Shown in pieces: positions 11,281 through 20,422 of a stretch of 64,000 nt of DNA. Made by a program: the position numbers and the translations under genes. The DNA comes from Bacteroidales bacterium (GTDB lineage Bacteria > Bacteroidota > Bacteroidia > Bacteroidales > UBA932): the NCBI GenBank assembly GCA_017630215.1, contig JAGBVR010000001.1, positions 124,001 through 188,000 on the forward strand. The letters are read 5' to 3'. Below the pieces are notes generated by a model, which saw only the letters and a program-made list of their open reading frames with translations, did not search any database and had not been told where the DNA came from. Positions within the stretch are counted from its first letter, which is position 1. Each line of letters starts with the position of its first letter.

Positions 11281-12033
11281 TTGATCCGTCCTTTTTTAAA
11301 GTTAAAGGTGAGCAGCATTTATCTTATTGAATATTAGGATGTTACCTGTGTGAGGGTCGGAAAATTTAACGATCCTTGTTTGCCTAAGGTGGTGATAGCT
11401 AGCGCATTAGGTGATGCGCTCCTTCTCCGCATCGAAACTCAGTCAGAGGGCATGAACACACTTGAGGGAACATGCAGAAAGTCACACTTCTGTCCGGATG
11501 GCACATTTTCGGATAAGCTGCTTCAATGAGACTGATGCGTCCTGATTTACAAAGATTAGTGGAGGAAAAGCACAAAGCATGAGTGTAGCCCTTGGACTGA
11601 GCTGCCTGCTTTCAGCTGCCGAGTTCCGTATATTCTGGCAGCGCTGCGGTCTATACGATGACTGAGGGTTCAAAAGAGCATCCAATGAAACGGGATTCTC
11701 ATGATTGTCAGCCCATAACCCTGATGCAAAGTCCCTTGCATTTTCAGCTGGGTTCCTATATGTTCACGCTGTATCTGCATGCACGTAACAAGTAAAGCAA
11801 ACAGTCATCACATACTGCTGTCAGTTAAGCCAAGTGTCGAAGATTATAATGCTATGGCACATGCTTTTGTGACTGATCCGATTGGACAGGAGAAAAAGGC
11901 AGTTCTTACGGCCCGGGTTCAAAACACGAAAGCAGCAGGCAATAAGGAACTATTCCCGATTGCCTGCTGCTTCATAAATATGCCGTAGCGTGGATTGACG
12001 GATGTCGTTGAGGTTGTGATAAGTATCTCCGAT
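11281..12033. other. Intergenic stretch without a supported gene
   Basis: About 750 bp between the gadB leader and the DUF4491 gene. Two frames of 60-70 codons occur (11482-11685 minus, 11779-11988 plus); neither has a recognisable domain or credible context. The minus frame stays open upstream of its ATG for about 24 more codons, which could mean a decayed coding region. A small hairpin AGCGCAT-N6-ATGCGCT sits at 11401-11420. A 14-bp hairpin at 11930-11972 is listed separately. I cannot assign a function. Confidence 0.5.
11930..11972. terminator. 14-bp perfect hairpin, possible terminator
   Basis: AAGCAGCAGGCAAT (11930-11943) pairs perfectly with 11959-11972 around a 15-nt loop. It lies 61 bp beyond the DUF4491 stop codon in that gene's direction. 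On the minus strand it is followed by TTCGTGTTTT, a moderate U-tract. A terminator for DUF4491 is the simplest reading. A structural element of an unknown RNA is possible. Confidence 0.55.
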
Positions 12034-12321
12034 TTATCTTCTATGTCCAGGACCTTCTGGAAACCACCCTTTCCTGACACGCTCTTTTTGTTCTTTCAGT
12101 TCAAGAATACTCCAGAATGATGAAAAGGCGGTAACTCCGAGGATAGTGGAAATCAAGAAGTTGCTTATTATCAATGATGTTGCTCCAAAGATGATTCCCG
12201 CGAGCAGGAACATCCACCAGCATCTTGTTCCTAGATAGTATTCTGCCTTGATTACTATAGGGTGGAATATTCCGATAATGAGAAATGTCGCGAGTCCCGC
12301 TATTATGCCTGTGAAATTCAT
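12034..12321 (-). CDS. DUF4491 small membrane protein
   Basis: 95 residues beginning MNFTGIIAGLATFLIIGIFHPIVIKAEY, with three predicted spans and a conserved GTRCWW segment. This is the pattern of the DUF4491 family, common in Bacteroidota. The C-terminal ~20 residues are charged (ELKEQKERVRKGWF) and probably cytoplasmic. Molecular function is unknown. It is transcribed divergently from the outer-membrane-like protein at 12417 and its 3' side carries a strong hairpin. Confidence 0.85.
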   Translation of the reverse strand: MNFTGIIAGLATFLIIGIFHPIVIKAEYYLGTRCWWMFLLAGIIFGATSLIISNFLISTILGVTAFSSFWSILELKEQKERVRKGWFPEGPGHRR

Positions 12322-12372
12322 AGTTATTATGGTTTGCTATGGCTAAGGTAAAGATAAATTCCGGAATTTTCC

Positions 12373-12380
12373 TATTTTTG
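12373..12380 (+). promoter_or_regulatory. Bacteroidota-type -7 box
   Basis: TATTTTTG matches the TAnnTTTG -7 consensus of the Bacteroidota primary sigma factor and lies 36 bp before the ATG at 12417. No clear TTTG -33 element sits at the usual 19-21 bp spacing. Confidence 0.45.
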
Positions 12381-12416
12381 TCGCCTTGAATTAATTGTTA
12401 TATCCATAAACGAATT

Positions 12417-13016
12417 ATGAAACGCTTTATTTTGATTTGCATATCCAGCTTGATATGTATCTGCGCAGTGGCTCAGGAAAAGAAATTCATCAAAGGATTT
12501 TCTGGTGGCATGATGCTGCATTCCGGATATCAGTTTGGTGGTGATAATCCTTATAACTACAACCCCAAAGGGGCTACTTTTGGTATTGGTGGCGTGGCAA
12601 GACTGCATCTTTCAGACCATTTTCGTACTGGATTTGAAGGTTATTTCTCGACTCTCGGATTGAAAAAAGATCTCGTTAAAGGAAGTCACAATAAACTATT
12701 CTGGACAGGTATACTTGCTGATTGGTACTGGAAGGCCGGACGTTTTTATCCGTATGTAGGCGCGACATTCGGCGGTGGCATGGAGACAGCATATTATATG
12801 TTCGAAGGTGACAGCCACGACTGGTTGCCTGAGACAAATGCGGTATTCAATAAGCAGCCGTTCTTTGCTGTCGATCCGTTTATCGGCTGTGATATAGCGG
12901 TTGGAGATGCTTTGCGTCTGACTGTCAAGGCAGACTGGCTTATGGCGATCCGTAACACGGGTATAAACAGACCGCATGGTCCAAGAATCTATTTCGGATT
13001 TATCTTTGCACATTAA
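12417..13016 (+). CDS. Predicted outer-membrane beta-barrel protein
   Basis: 199 residues with an 18-20 residue signal peptide ending CAVAQ. The mature part alternates Gly- and aromatic-rich amphipathic strands (GGMMLHSGYQFGG, FRTGFEGYFSTLG, YPYVGATFGGGM) and ends RIYFGFIFAH, consistent with an eight-stranded barrel closing on an aromatic-rich strand. Family and function are not recognised. It is the first gene of a plus-strand run with an AlaX-like protein 12 bp downstream. Confidence 0.75.
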   Translation: MKRFILICISSLICICAVAQEKKFIKGFSGGMMLHSGYQFGGDNPYNYNPKGATFGIGGVARLHLSDHFRTGFEGYFSTLGLKKDLVKGSHNKLFWTGILADWYWKAGRFYPYVGATFGGGMETAYYMFEGDSHDWLPETNAVFNKQPFFAVDPFIGCDIAVGDALRLTVKADWLMAIRNTGINRPHGPRIYFGFIFAH

Positions 13017-13028
13017 TTTTCACCGAAT

Positions 13029-13493
13029 ATGGAAACGATAGTACTTAATCACCACAATAAGCAGGAATATGAGCCGGCGCATACTGCGGAGCATATTCTG
13101 AATGCTACGATGGTGAAGATGTTCGGGTGCCCTCGCTCAAGAAATGCTCATATAGAGAAGAAAAAGTCTAAATGTGATTATATTCTTGAGGTCGAGCCCG
13201 GTGCTGATGAAGTAGCTCGGATAGAGGCTAAGGTCAATGAGGTGATTGCTTCCGGACTGGATGTCACTGTGGAGTTTGTATCTCGTGAGGAGGCAGCAGC
13301 GATTGTTGATCTAAGCAAGCTTCCAGAGGATGCATCCCAGACATTGAGAATCGTGAGGATAGGGGATTATGACGCTTGTGCATGCATCGGAGCACATGTG
13401 GTAAATACAGCAGAAATCGGCATTTTCAAGATAATCAGCCATTCCTATTCCGAGGGTGTTTGGAGGCTGCGTTGGAAAGTAGTATCAAAATGA
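13029..13493 (+). CDS. AlaX-like trans-editing protein (tRNA SAD domain)
   Basis: 154 residues with the zinc-binding pairs of the threonyl/alanyl-tRNA synthetase second additional domain: HTAEH (residues 18-22) and a CxxxH in CACIGAH near residues 117-123. Such free-standing proteins hydrolyse mischarged Ser- or Gly-tRNA(Ala), or related mis-acylated tRNAs. It lacks the AlaRS Gly-rich domain, so it is a minimal form. Substrate specificity is inferred. It follows the outer-membrane-like gene by 12 bp. Confidence 0.8.
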   Translation: METIVLNHHNKQEYEPAHTAEHILNATMVKMFGCPRSRNAHIEKKKSKCDYILEVEPGADEVARIEAKVNEVIASGLDVTVEFVSREEAAAIVDLSKLPEDASQTLRIVRIGDYDACACIGAHVVNTAEIGIFKIISHSYSEGVWRLRWKVVSK

Positions 13494-13502
13494 TTATTTT
13501 TG
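13472..13502 (+). promoter_or_regulatory. Putative promoter for the zinc-ribbon/SDR pair
   Basis: TTGG at 13472-13475 and TATTTTTG at 13495-13502 are 19 bp apart, close to the Bacteroidota TTTG-N19-TAnnTTTG arrangement. The next start codon is at 13526, giving a short leader. Confidence 0.5.
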
Positions 13503-13525
13503 CCGACCTTTAACTAGAAAGATAT

Positions 13526-13855
13526 ATGAATGAAATTCCAAAGTGCCCTAAGTGTGGCAGTGAATACACTTATTTTGACGGATCGCTTTATGTGTGCCCG
13601 GATTGTGCGTATGAGTTTGATTCTGTAGAAGATGCTGCAGAAGCTGATGATGTTGCAAGGGATTCCAATGGCGCCGAATTGTTTGATGGTGACGCTGTTA
13701 CAGTCATAAAGGATCTTAAGGTCAAGGGCTCTTCAATGGTCATCAAACGTGGAACCAAGGTGAAGAGTATTCGTCTGACAGAGAATCCGGAAGAAGTGGA
13801 TTGCAAAATCGACGGCAGCAGTATCGTACTTAAGACCTGCTTCCTGAAGAAGTAA
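13526..13855 (+). CDS. YjdM/PhnA-like zinc-ribbon protein
   Basis: 109 residues. An N-terminal zinc ribbon has CPKC and CPDC knuckles within the first 35 residues. A C-terminal SH3-like domain carries GDAVTVIKDLKVKGSS and ends in KTCFLKK, as in YjdM (formerly PhnA). Despite the old name the family is not clearly required for phosphonate use, and its function is unsettled. One nucleotide separates its stop from the SDR start, so the two are probably co-translated. Confidence 0.9.
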   Translation: MNEIPKCPKCGSEYTYFDGSLYVCPDCAYEFDSVEDAAEADDVARDSNGAELFDGDAVTVIKDLKVKGSSMVIKRGTKVKSIRLTENPEEVDCKIDGSSIVLKTCFLKK

Positions 13856-13856
13856 G

Positions 13857-14522
13857 ATGAAGGTACTGGTAACAGGGACGTCACAGGGAATTGGACGGGC
13901 AATAGCAGAGATGTTTTTGAGTAATGGTCATCATGTCGTTGGACTTGACCGTCAGGAAACATCTCTGACTTGTGTCAATTACACTCATGTCATATGTGAT
14001 GTGAGAGGTGAGCTTCCTGATATTGATGGAGTTGAGATCCTGGTCAATAATGCCGGAGTCCAGAATGAGGATGATATAGATGTAAATCTCAAGTCTCTGA
14101 TCAGGGTTACCGAGAAGTATGGTGTCCGCAAAGGAATCAAGTCTATTCTTAATATTGGTTCAGCAAGCGGGCATACGGGATCGGAATTTCCAGAATACTG
14201 CGCCAGTAAGGGAGGAGTGATTGCCTACACTAAGAATGTGGCGTTGAGGGTTGCTGCATTCGGAGCAGTCTGTAACAGTCTGGATCCTGGCGGTGTTCTG
14301 ACTCCTCTGAATGACTGTGTCGTGAATGATCCGGTTCTTTGGAATGAGATTATGGATCAGACTCCGTTGAGAAGATGGGCAACTTCTGAGGAAATAGCCC
14401 AATGGGCATATTTCCTGACTGTGACAAACCGTTTCTGCACTGGTCAAAGTATAGTGGTGGACGGTGGCGAGTCCATCAATTCTAAGTTTGTATGGCCGGA
14501 ATCCATCATGCCTAAGGTCTGA
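13857..14522 (+). CDS. Short-chain dehydrogenase/reductase (SDR)
   Basis: 221 residues with the classical SDR elements: cofactor motif TGTSQGIGRAI, structural NNAGVQ, a catalytic Ser in NIGSASG and the active-site YCASK. The C-terminal GQSIVVDGGE is typical of 3-oxoacyl-ACP-reductase-like members. It is slightly short for the family because the central region is compact. Substrate is unknown. It is co-oriented with the zinc-ribbon gene 1 nt upstream. Confidence 0.88.
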   Translation: MKVLVTGTSQGIGRAIAEMFLSNGHHVVGLDRQETSLTCVNYTHVICDVRGELPDIDGVEILVNNAGVQNEDDIDVNLKSLIRVTEKYGVRKGIKSILNIGSASGHTGSEFPEYCASKGGVIAYTKNVALRVAAFGAVCNSLDPGGVLTPLNDCVVNDPVLWNEIMDQTPLRRWATSEEIAQWAYFLTVTNRFCTGQSIVVDGGESINSKFVWPESIMPKV

Positions 14523-14564
14523 CCGGCTCTAGGAATTCCGGAAGGAGGCGTTGACCTGACCAAT

Positions 14565-15188
14565 TTATCTGATGTAATGTGTCTCCACAAGATCTTCTTG
14601 AATCTTCGGTGAACCGAATTTTTCCAGACCGAGTTTTATAGACTTTATAAGAAAAGCCATGTTCAGTCCCAGCTGACGCATTGTCTGCATTCCTTCTTCA
14701 TCCTGAAGTACTTCTTCCGGTGATGTGCCGTGTGCGATGCTCCAGTATTGTGACGGCACTACAGGCATATTGGTCTTCAGAAAATATTTGTTCAATACAT
14801 CCATAGTAGCGGTTGATCCTCCACGACGGGCAATGCTCACTGTTGCGCCGACCTTCATGCTCCAGTCGGTATGCAGATTGGAATAGAAAAGCCTGTCGAG
14901 CAGAGCGAGTAATGTGCTGTTCGGAGATGCGAAATATACCGGAGAACCTATCAGAAGACCGTCGGCTTCCTTCATTTTCAATGATATTTCATTGACAATA
15001 TCATTGAAACCACAGACTCCGGTATCCCAGCATCTGTTACATGCCATGCAGCCTCTGATGTCCAGATGTCCTACGTGAATCCATTCTGTTTCAATGCCTT
15101 GACTCTGAAGTGTCCCTTCTACTTCTCGAAGAGCTCTGGCTGTATTTCCCTTTGCCTTGGGACTTCCGTTCAGTATTATTACTTTCAT
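14565..15188 (-). CDS. Flavodoxin-family NAD(P)H-dependent FMN reductase
   Basis: 207 residues starting MKVIILNGSPKAKGNT, the phosphate-binding loop of the FMN-reductase fold. A CMACNRCW Cys pair and the GLLIGSPVYFASP segment are typical of iron-sulfur-flavoprotein-like NADPH:FMN or quinone reductases. It probably acts in the cytoplasm in electron transfer or quinone and xenobiotic reduction. A second paralogue lies at 26987-27622. No operon partner is evident; the gene is convergent with the SDR gene. Confidence 0.85.
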   Translation of the reverse strand: MKVIILNGSPKAKGNTARALREVEGTLQSQGIETEWIHVGHLDIRGCMACNRCWDTGVCGFNDIVNEISLKMKEADGLLIGSPVYFASPNSTLLALLDRLFYSNLHTDWSMKVGATVSIARRGGSTATMDVLNKYFLKTNMPVVPSQYWSIAHGTSPEEVLQDEEGMQTMRQLGLNMAFLIKSIKLGLEKFGSPKIQEDLVETHYIR

Positions 15189-15348
15189 GACTATCTGAAT
15201 ATAAGTTGTGGTAACGACGTTGGATATCCTCTCCAGACTTTCCGCCTGTGTCTGTTCGCTATTACAATGAGCCTTGGTTTTGCTTTGCTGAGGTCATATC
15301 CGGCAAGTATTAATGCTATTTTTCAGTAAAGTGTTCCTAGTGTCAGCC

Positions 15349-17007
15349 TCATAAAATCCTTTTCTTTAATTTCCCCATGAATGCAGGTGAGGGTTGGTGG
15401 TTCTGAGAATCAAATCCGAATAGGAATTTTTCATCACCGGAATTCAAAAGAAAGTATCTGTGTGATGTCTCTACCTGACCATATCTGATGTCCATTGTCA
15501 GTTCCTCATTTTCAAGATATGCTTCGATATGCTTGACTCTGGCAATATTACCTGCAGGCTCTTTCTTGAGAGACAGCCCGGCTTCGATCCATGCAATGGA
15601 TACTTCTGACACTTTTTCTGGATAATGCTCCCTGCAATATTCGTATAATATGATGCCACGTCTTTCAATACTGACAGGAGAGTCGAGCATCATCCTGTTT
15701 TTCAGATATCCGGTGAAATCCTTTGCGAATTCCTCGGAAATCATGTTTCTGATAACCTTCTGCCATGTCTGGCAATTGTAATAAAGATCCACCATTCTGG
15801 ATACATGCATAGCCTTGAGAATTTCTTCAGCTGACATGCTTGGGGTCTGAAGTACCTCATATGGGGGCATTGGAGAAAATTTCAGCTTGCGCATCTTGGA
15901 TTCATTGCGCATCCTGGTGCCAGGCAGAACCTTAAGTGATTCTATCTGAAGCTCATCCACGCCAATGGATATCAGTTTTACAATATCCTTGTACAGCATT
16001 GCAAGGTCATATTCCGGCAGCCCGGCTATCAGATCCGCGTGTGTCTGCAGATTGTCTAAGCTGCATAAATATTCCAGACCTTTCAATGATGCCTCAAGGC
16101 TTCCTTTTCTTCCGCTTTCGGTCAATACCTTGCTGTCCAGACTCTGAATTCCCGCTTCAAGATGCAGAAGACCTGAAGGCAGAGACTCAAGTTTTCTTTT
16201 TAATGCTTCTGAAATCAATGCCGGATGGATTTCCAGATGGAAACGCATTCTGCCCTTATATTCTGCGAATATATCCAGCATTTCGCAGGCACGTGCTGTA
16301 TCATAATTGAACGTCCTGTCAAGAACCCTGATATCCTTGATTCCGTGAGCACATATATTTTCAAGCCTTGCCTTGACTTGCTCCATGCTCTGGTATCTTA
16401 CGGGTTTTTCTCCACCGCTTACGCAGAACGCGCAGGTGTTGAAACATCCGCGTGTGGTTTCAAGCTGAACAAATGGTTTGTCCCAATTGAAGAAAGGACT
16501 CTGCTCAGGGTATTTCAGGGCTGCGAAATCTTTTACTCTGGCAGCTCCGTTATCCCGGTATTGTCCCGAGTCTTCATCGATCCAGCACAATCCTTCAACA
16601 GGACTCCAGTCCTTCGCGTTTTCGACGGATTCCAAAAATTCCGGCAGTGCTTCTTCTCCTTCTCCTCTAATTACGGCAGTAACGAATCTGTTGCTTCTCA
16701 GGAAGTTCTCGTTGTCTCCGAGGAATTCCGGTCCACCGCATATGATCTTCACTTCTTCGCAAAGCATTGACACTCTAGAAAGAATCTCTATCTGCATCCT
16801 ATGCGTGAATAGCCAGAAGGTCGCAGCTATGATGTCCGGTTTCTGCTGGACTACCTCTGCAGCAATTGCTCCCGGATTGTCGTTGATCGTACCTCTGACT
16901 ACGCACCATTCCCACTCATTCTTATCGCTCACTTGAGCGTGAATGGCAGGAAGAGCTACGGATGAGTGCGAATATGAACTGTTTATGTCGAGCCAGAGTA
17001 TTTTCAT
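15349..17007 (-). CDS. B12-binding-domain radical SAM protein with DUF4080
   Basis: 552 residues. Residues ~1-140 form a cobalamin-binding-like Rossmann domain. A radical-SAM TIM barrel follows, with the [4Fe-4S] cysteines C188, C192 and C195 in RGCFNTCAFC. The last ~170 residues fit the DUF4080 extension. It uses SAM and possibly cobalamin for an unknown radical reaction. Its ATG overlaps the stop of the upstream membrane protein as ATGA, in an operon led by a LytTR regulator. Confidence 0.88.
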   Translation of the reverse strand: MKILWLDINSSYSHSSVALPAIHAQVSDKNEWEWCVVRGTINDNPGAIAAEVVQQKPDIIAATFWLFTHRMQIEILSRVSMLCEEVKIICGGPEFLGDNENFLRSNRFVTAVIRGEGEEALPEFLESVENAKDWSPVEGLCWIDEDSGQYRDNGAARVKDFAALKYPEQSPFFNWDKPFVQLETTRGCFNTCAFCVSGGEKPVRYQSMEQVKARLENICAHGIKDIRVLDRTFNYDTARACEMLDIFAEYKGRMRFHLEIHPALISEALKRKLESLPSGLLHLEAGIQSLDSKVLTESGRKGSLEASLKGLEYLCSLDNLQTHADLIAGLPEYDLAMLYKDIVKLISIGVDELQIESLKVLPGTRMRNESKMRKLKFSPMPPYEVLQTPSMSAEEILKAMHVSRMVDLYYNCQTWQKVIRNMISEEFAKDFTGYLKNRMMLDSPVSIERRGIILYEYCREHYPEKVSEVSIAWIEAGLSLKKEPAGNIARVKHIEAYLENEELTMDIRYGQVETSHRYFLLNSGDEKFLFGFDSQNHQPSPAFMGKLKKRIL

Positions 17008-17879
17008 ATTTGAGAAGGAACTTTCCAGACTATGAAGTTTTCATATTGATAGCCATAACGGAACTTATTATAGATTATTTCCAGCTGGTCATAGTAATCT
17101 CTGAAGTAGCCGAACGAACTGCTGCCTACGAGATAAATGGCATTGTTCACCTTGAAATCTATCAAGGCCTGGGAGAAGTCATGGAAGGATTCAGGAGTCT
17201 GAGACATCACTACCATTATTTCACCACCGCGGTCGCAAAGGGCTTTGCGGATGGATTTGCCTTTCGGCTCATTCTCGACCAGTATGTTTTGGGCGACCAG
17301 AGGATATTGGCGGAAGAAATAACCTTCTTTTTCGGTCGCTTCTTCGAACAGCGGTGAATTGTCTGCAACTCCGACTGTGAGCTTTCCATCAATAATGGCG
17401 CAGTAGCCTTTCTTGGACAGTCCCCATGAGAGAGGTTTTCCCTTCAGTACAAAGGCTCCGACAATCTTTCCGTTATCTGCCCTTATATCGGCAGCCTGGG
17501 TCGTGAAGACGATACTTTTATCATGAATGTCGGGTACTCCGAGCATCAGTTCTGGGATGGCATTATGAGGAATATATATATCCAGAGGAATGTCGTTTAT
17601 GGTGTCTCGGAGATGCTCGGTATAGGATTTTACAGTGTCAGCATAGCTTCCGAGCCATTTAAGTTCCGGTGCAGATTCGATTGTTACTTCGGGCTCGAAG
17701 ACCATTTCAGCTCTTTCTTCCACAACCCCTTTGTCCCGGGACAACATAAGCATGCATATCGAAGCCCCAGCCACAGCAGTTATGAGAGCGGGCCATATCC
17801 ACAGACGATTGTGTTTTTTCGTCGGTGACGCAGTGATGATTCGGATCTCATCATCTTTGATATCTTTGCTTCTTCTCAT
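17004..17879 (-). CDS. Membrane-anchored phosphodiester-glycosidase-like (NAGPA) protein
   Basis: 291 residues: a short cytoplasmic tail, one span at about residues 24-46, then an extracytoplasmic domain. The GYCAIIDGKLTVGVADNSP segment and a later stretch ending in AIYLVGSSSFGYFRD resemble the NAGPA/DUF2233 fold, but the usual LDGGGS-type ending is altered, so catalysis is doubtful. It starts 2 nt after the LytTR gene and overlaps the radical SAM gene by 4 nt. Its role is unknown. Confidence 0.55.
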   Translation of the reverse strand: MRRSKDIKDDEIRIITASPTKKHNRLWIWPALITAVAGASICMLMLSRDKGVVEERAEMVFEPEVTIESAPELKWLGSYADTVKSYTEHLRDTINDIPLDIYIPHNAIPELMLGVPDIHDKSIVFTTQAADIRADNGKIVGAFVLKGKPLSWGLSKKGYCAIIDGKLTVGVADNSPLFEEATEKEGYFFRQYPLVAQNILVENEPKGKSIRKALCDRGGEIMVVMSQTPESFHDFSQALIDFKVNNAIYLVGSSSFGYFRDYYDQLEIIYNKFRYGYQYENFIVWKVPSQI

Positions 17880-17881
17880 AC

Positions 17882-18247
17882 TTATTTTTTCACAGTGCTT
17901 TCAACATATTCCTTCAGCTTGATCAGGACCTCTCTGGATGCTGTCAGTTCATGACGGCTTCCTTCGCAGTCGGAAAGAACCAGGACTTGTTGTGATATGT
18001 CGATGTAATTGATGTAATCAGTGTTTATGATCAGACCGCGCCCGGCACGGATGAATATGCTTCCGCTGCTTCCCAGCTGTTCTGATATGAGCGTCTCTAT
18101 CTGTCCAAGCTGCATACTCATGAGTGTCCTATGCGAATCCCTTGTCACCACTACGGAATAATTTCCCTCGGCTGAAACGTACATCAGCGATACCAGCGGG
18201 ACTCTGAGAAGTTCCGTTCCTTTGGATATGACCAGATGTGTAGGCAT
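17882..18247 (-). CDS. Stand-alone LytTR DNA-binding protein
   Basis: 121 residues forming essentially one LytTR domain: VSLMYVSAEGNYSVV, then FIRAGRGLIINTDYINYI and the basic terminal helix. No receiver domain is present, so it may bind DNA constitutively or be controlled through partners. LytTR proteins bind tandem imperfect repeats near promoters. It leads an operon with the NAGPA-like membrane protein (2-nt gap) and the B12 radical SAM gene, so local autoregulation is plausible. Confidence 0.88.
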   Translation of the reverse strand: MPTHLVISKGTELLRVPLVSLMYVSAEGNYSVVVTRDSHRTLMSMQLGQIETLISEQLGSSGSIFIRAGRGLIINTDYINYIDISQQVLVLSDCEGSRHELTASREVLIKLKEYVESTVKK

Positions 18248-18277
18248 AATTTACATGTATCCTACAAATATACTGAT

Positions 18278-20422
18278 TTATTCCTGATATTGGAACGGTT
18301 CAGACAAGACATGCTCCAGCTTATAGTCGCAAAGATTATCGCATTTTATCTGTATGTATCTTGATGCGTAAGTGTCCGGGTATTTCTCCACGGCTGTCCT
18401 CCATTGGCATAACTGAATATGAGCTATTGCTGCAAGTTCATCATTATCAATGATTCTTAGAGCTTCGCGATAATGCTTCTCCGCTTTGCTGTAAAAGTCA
18501 TCCGTTACTGTGGCATATTCCCATGATCCAGAGAATCTGCCATAGTCGGTAAGTGGCCAGCAGCGTGTGAATGAATTCATGAGTCCAGTGGCGTAGCGGA
18601 TCATCTCGAGTCCTTTCCTGCTCGGGTCTATGTCTGATATGATTGACTTTTCAAGACGAAGCATTTCTTTCGCGAATTCCATCTTGTAGTCCTTATAATC
18701 AGTCAATGTATTCTGCCCGATGCTGAACGGATCGCGATACATGTATATTTCTGTGTTCAGTCTTGACTGGTAGGACGATGGTACTTTTGAGAGATATTTT
18801 ACAGCATTGGCGTAGTCCATTTCCCTCAGATATCTTGTTCCTATCAGGTCATTGAAATAGTCATTGTCAATAAAGCCACGTGAATTCAGGAAAGTATCGA
18901 ACTCAGTAGTGCAGGACATTGCTCTTCCTGTGTATGATAGCAGATCGTTCATCGGAACAGCATGGAACATCAGCTGGAAGAACTCGCTGCAATAATCGAT
19001 CTGGTTATGCTCGACGTCTTTACGATATTTGCTCAATGGCATCCCGTCCATCTGGCCGATATAGTTCAGCAATGTGTTGTCGGCCAGATTTGCCAGCTGC
19101 AAGGCTCTGACATACATCCCTCTGTCTATCATCCTCGGACATACTTCAGCCAGCAATATGCGTCTTAGCATATCGTTCCAATAATAAAATCCTATGTTGA
19201 CACGCATGTAGATTCCGTACATACCGTACTGGTCATTCCTTATGTCGTCATTGATATTCTTCCTGATCTTTTCATCCAGCCATTTCAGGTCTTTGAAAAG
19301 CCGATTCTCATAGGCCTTGTCATAAGCGCTGGTTTTGGCATCCAGATACATTCGCATCACTCTTATGGATTCCTTCATGAATTCGGAAGTCTGACATGCG
19401 GATGCATCCCGGATGTGTTTCAATGCTTTGTCTGGCTTGGCATCCAGATCAGCAAGGAAGGCTGCCGTGTAGCACCATACAGCCTGATTTGCAGACTTTT
19501 CACCTGACATTTTTACAGATAAATCATAGAACAAGTCAAATGATTTTCTCATGTAGTCACTGACGAATGTACTGTCTCTTCGATACTGGTAGGTGCGATA
19601 TTCGTATCCTCTGGGTTCGAAGTCTTCCATTGCTTTCTGAAGAAGCTCCGGTATCTGGTGGCTGTCCGGGGCATACTGGGCAATGCATTCGATTTCACTT
19701 TTGGTGTCACTGATTATACCCATCTGTCTGAGACAGTAAATCATGGAGTTCAGGTCACCGGTCTGTGCGAAATACTCCAATGCATAATCTGCCTTTCCTG
19801 TTCGTGAATATGCACCGAGAAGATATGAATGTGTCATATTCTTTATCAGGCCTTCTGGCAGACAGTCTTTGATTCCCTCCCAATATTCTATACATTCCTT
19901 GTATCTTTTTGCCGAGAACATTGCCCTGACAGCCTGCAAGACATATCTGTCCTTAAGACGGCTTCCGCTATATTCTTTTGCCTTTTCTTCTATTTCGATC
20001 AATGACAGGAATGTACCGTCATTCTTGCTGGGATAATACCAGGGATCTGTCATCAGCCCTCTTGTCCTTTCGCATATCTTGGCCAATTTCAGGAATTCAT
20101 AGATTTCCATGTCATTGTTTTTTCTTATCCAGGAAGCGAAGGCGTTCGGGTCTGTCACTGTCATCATATCCTTCATCTGGTCGAGGGTATATTTATAAAC
20201 TACCTTTTCGATATCCTCAAGAGGAATTTCTTCAGATGACAATTTCTGCCATAGTCTGCAGTTCTCCTTTCTTTCATCTGGTTTTACTTCGGCATTCTTT
20301 TCATGGACGCGGTACATCATGTATCCGTATGGATAGTATTCAAAAGGACCGCAGGCATGGCTCTGATTGCTTATGAGAAGCGCCAGGATACTAATAAGAC
20401 AGAAGCATATATTCGATTTCAT
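18278..20422 (-). CDS. Large exported protein of unknown function with TPR-like helices
   Basis: 714 residues from the Met starting MKSNICFCLISILALL. A longer frame from 20455 would add 11 residues and a poorer signal peptide. The signal peptide ends near SHAC followed by GPFEYYPYGYMMYRV, so it may be a lipoprotein. The rest is helical, with repeated paired helices (LKDRYVLQAVRAMFSAKRYKECIEY cut at several points) suggesting TPR-like superhelix. No catalytic motif was recognised. It overlaps the 3' end of the upstream lipoprotein gene by 32 nt, which implies coupling. Confidence 0.7.
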   Translation of the reverse strand: MKSNICFCLISILALLISNQSHACGPFEYYPYGYMMYRVHEKNAEVKPDERKENCRLWQKLSSEEIPLEDIEKVVYKYTLDQMKDMMTVTDPNAFASWIRKNNDMEIYEFLKLAKICERTRGLMTDPWYYPSKNDGTFLSLIEIEEKAKEYSGSRLKDRYVLQAVRAMFSAKRYKECIEYWEGIKDCLPEGLIKNMTHSYLLGAYSRTGKADYALEYFAQTGDLNSMIYCLRQMGIISDTKSEIECIAQYAPDSHQIPELLQKAMEDFEPRGYEYRTYQYRRDSTFVSDYMRKSFDLFYDLSVKMSGEKSANQAVWCYTAAFLADLDAKPDKALKHIRDASACQTSEFMKESIRVMRMYLDAKTSAYDKAYENRLFKDLKWLDEKIRKNINDDIRNDQYGMYGIYMRVNIGFYYWNDMLRRILLAEVCPRMIDRGMYVRALQLANLADNTLLNYIGQMDGMPLSKYRKDVEHNQIDYCSEFFQLMFHAVPMNDLLSYTGRAMSCTTEFDTFLNSRGFIDNDYFNDLIGTRYLREMDYANAVKYLSKVPSSYQSRLNTEIYMYRDPFSIGQNTLTDYKDYKMEFAKEMLRLEKSIISDIDPSRKGLEMIRYATGLMNSFTRCWPLTDYGRFSGSWEYATVTDDFYSKAEKHYREALRIIDNDELAAIAHIQLCQWRTAVEKYPDTYASRYIQIKCDNLCDYKLEHVLSEPFQYQE

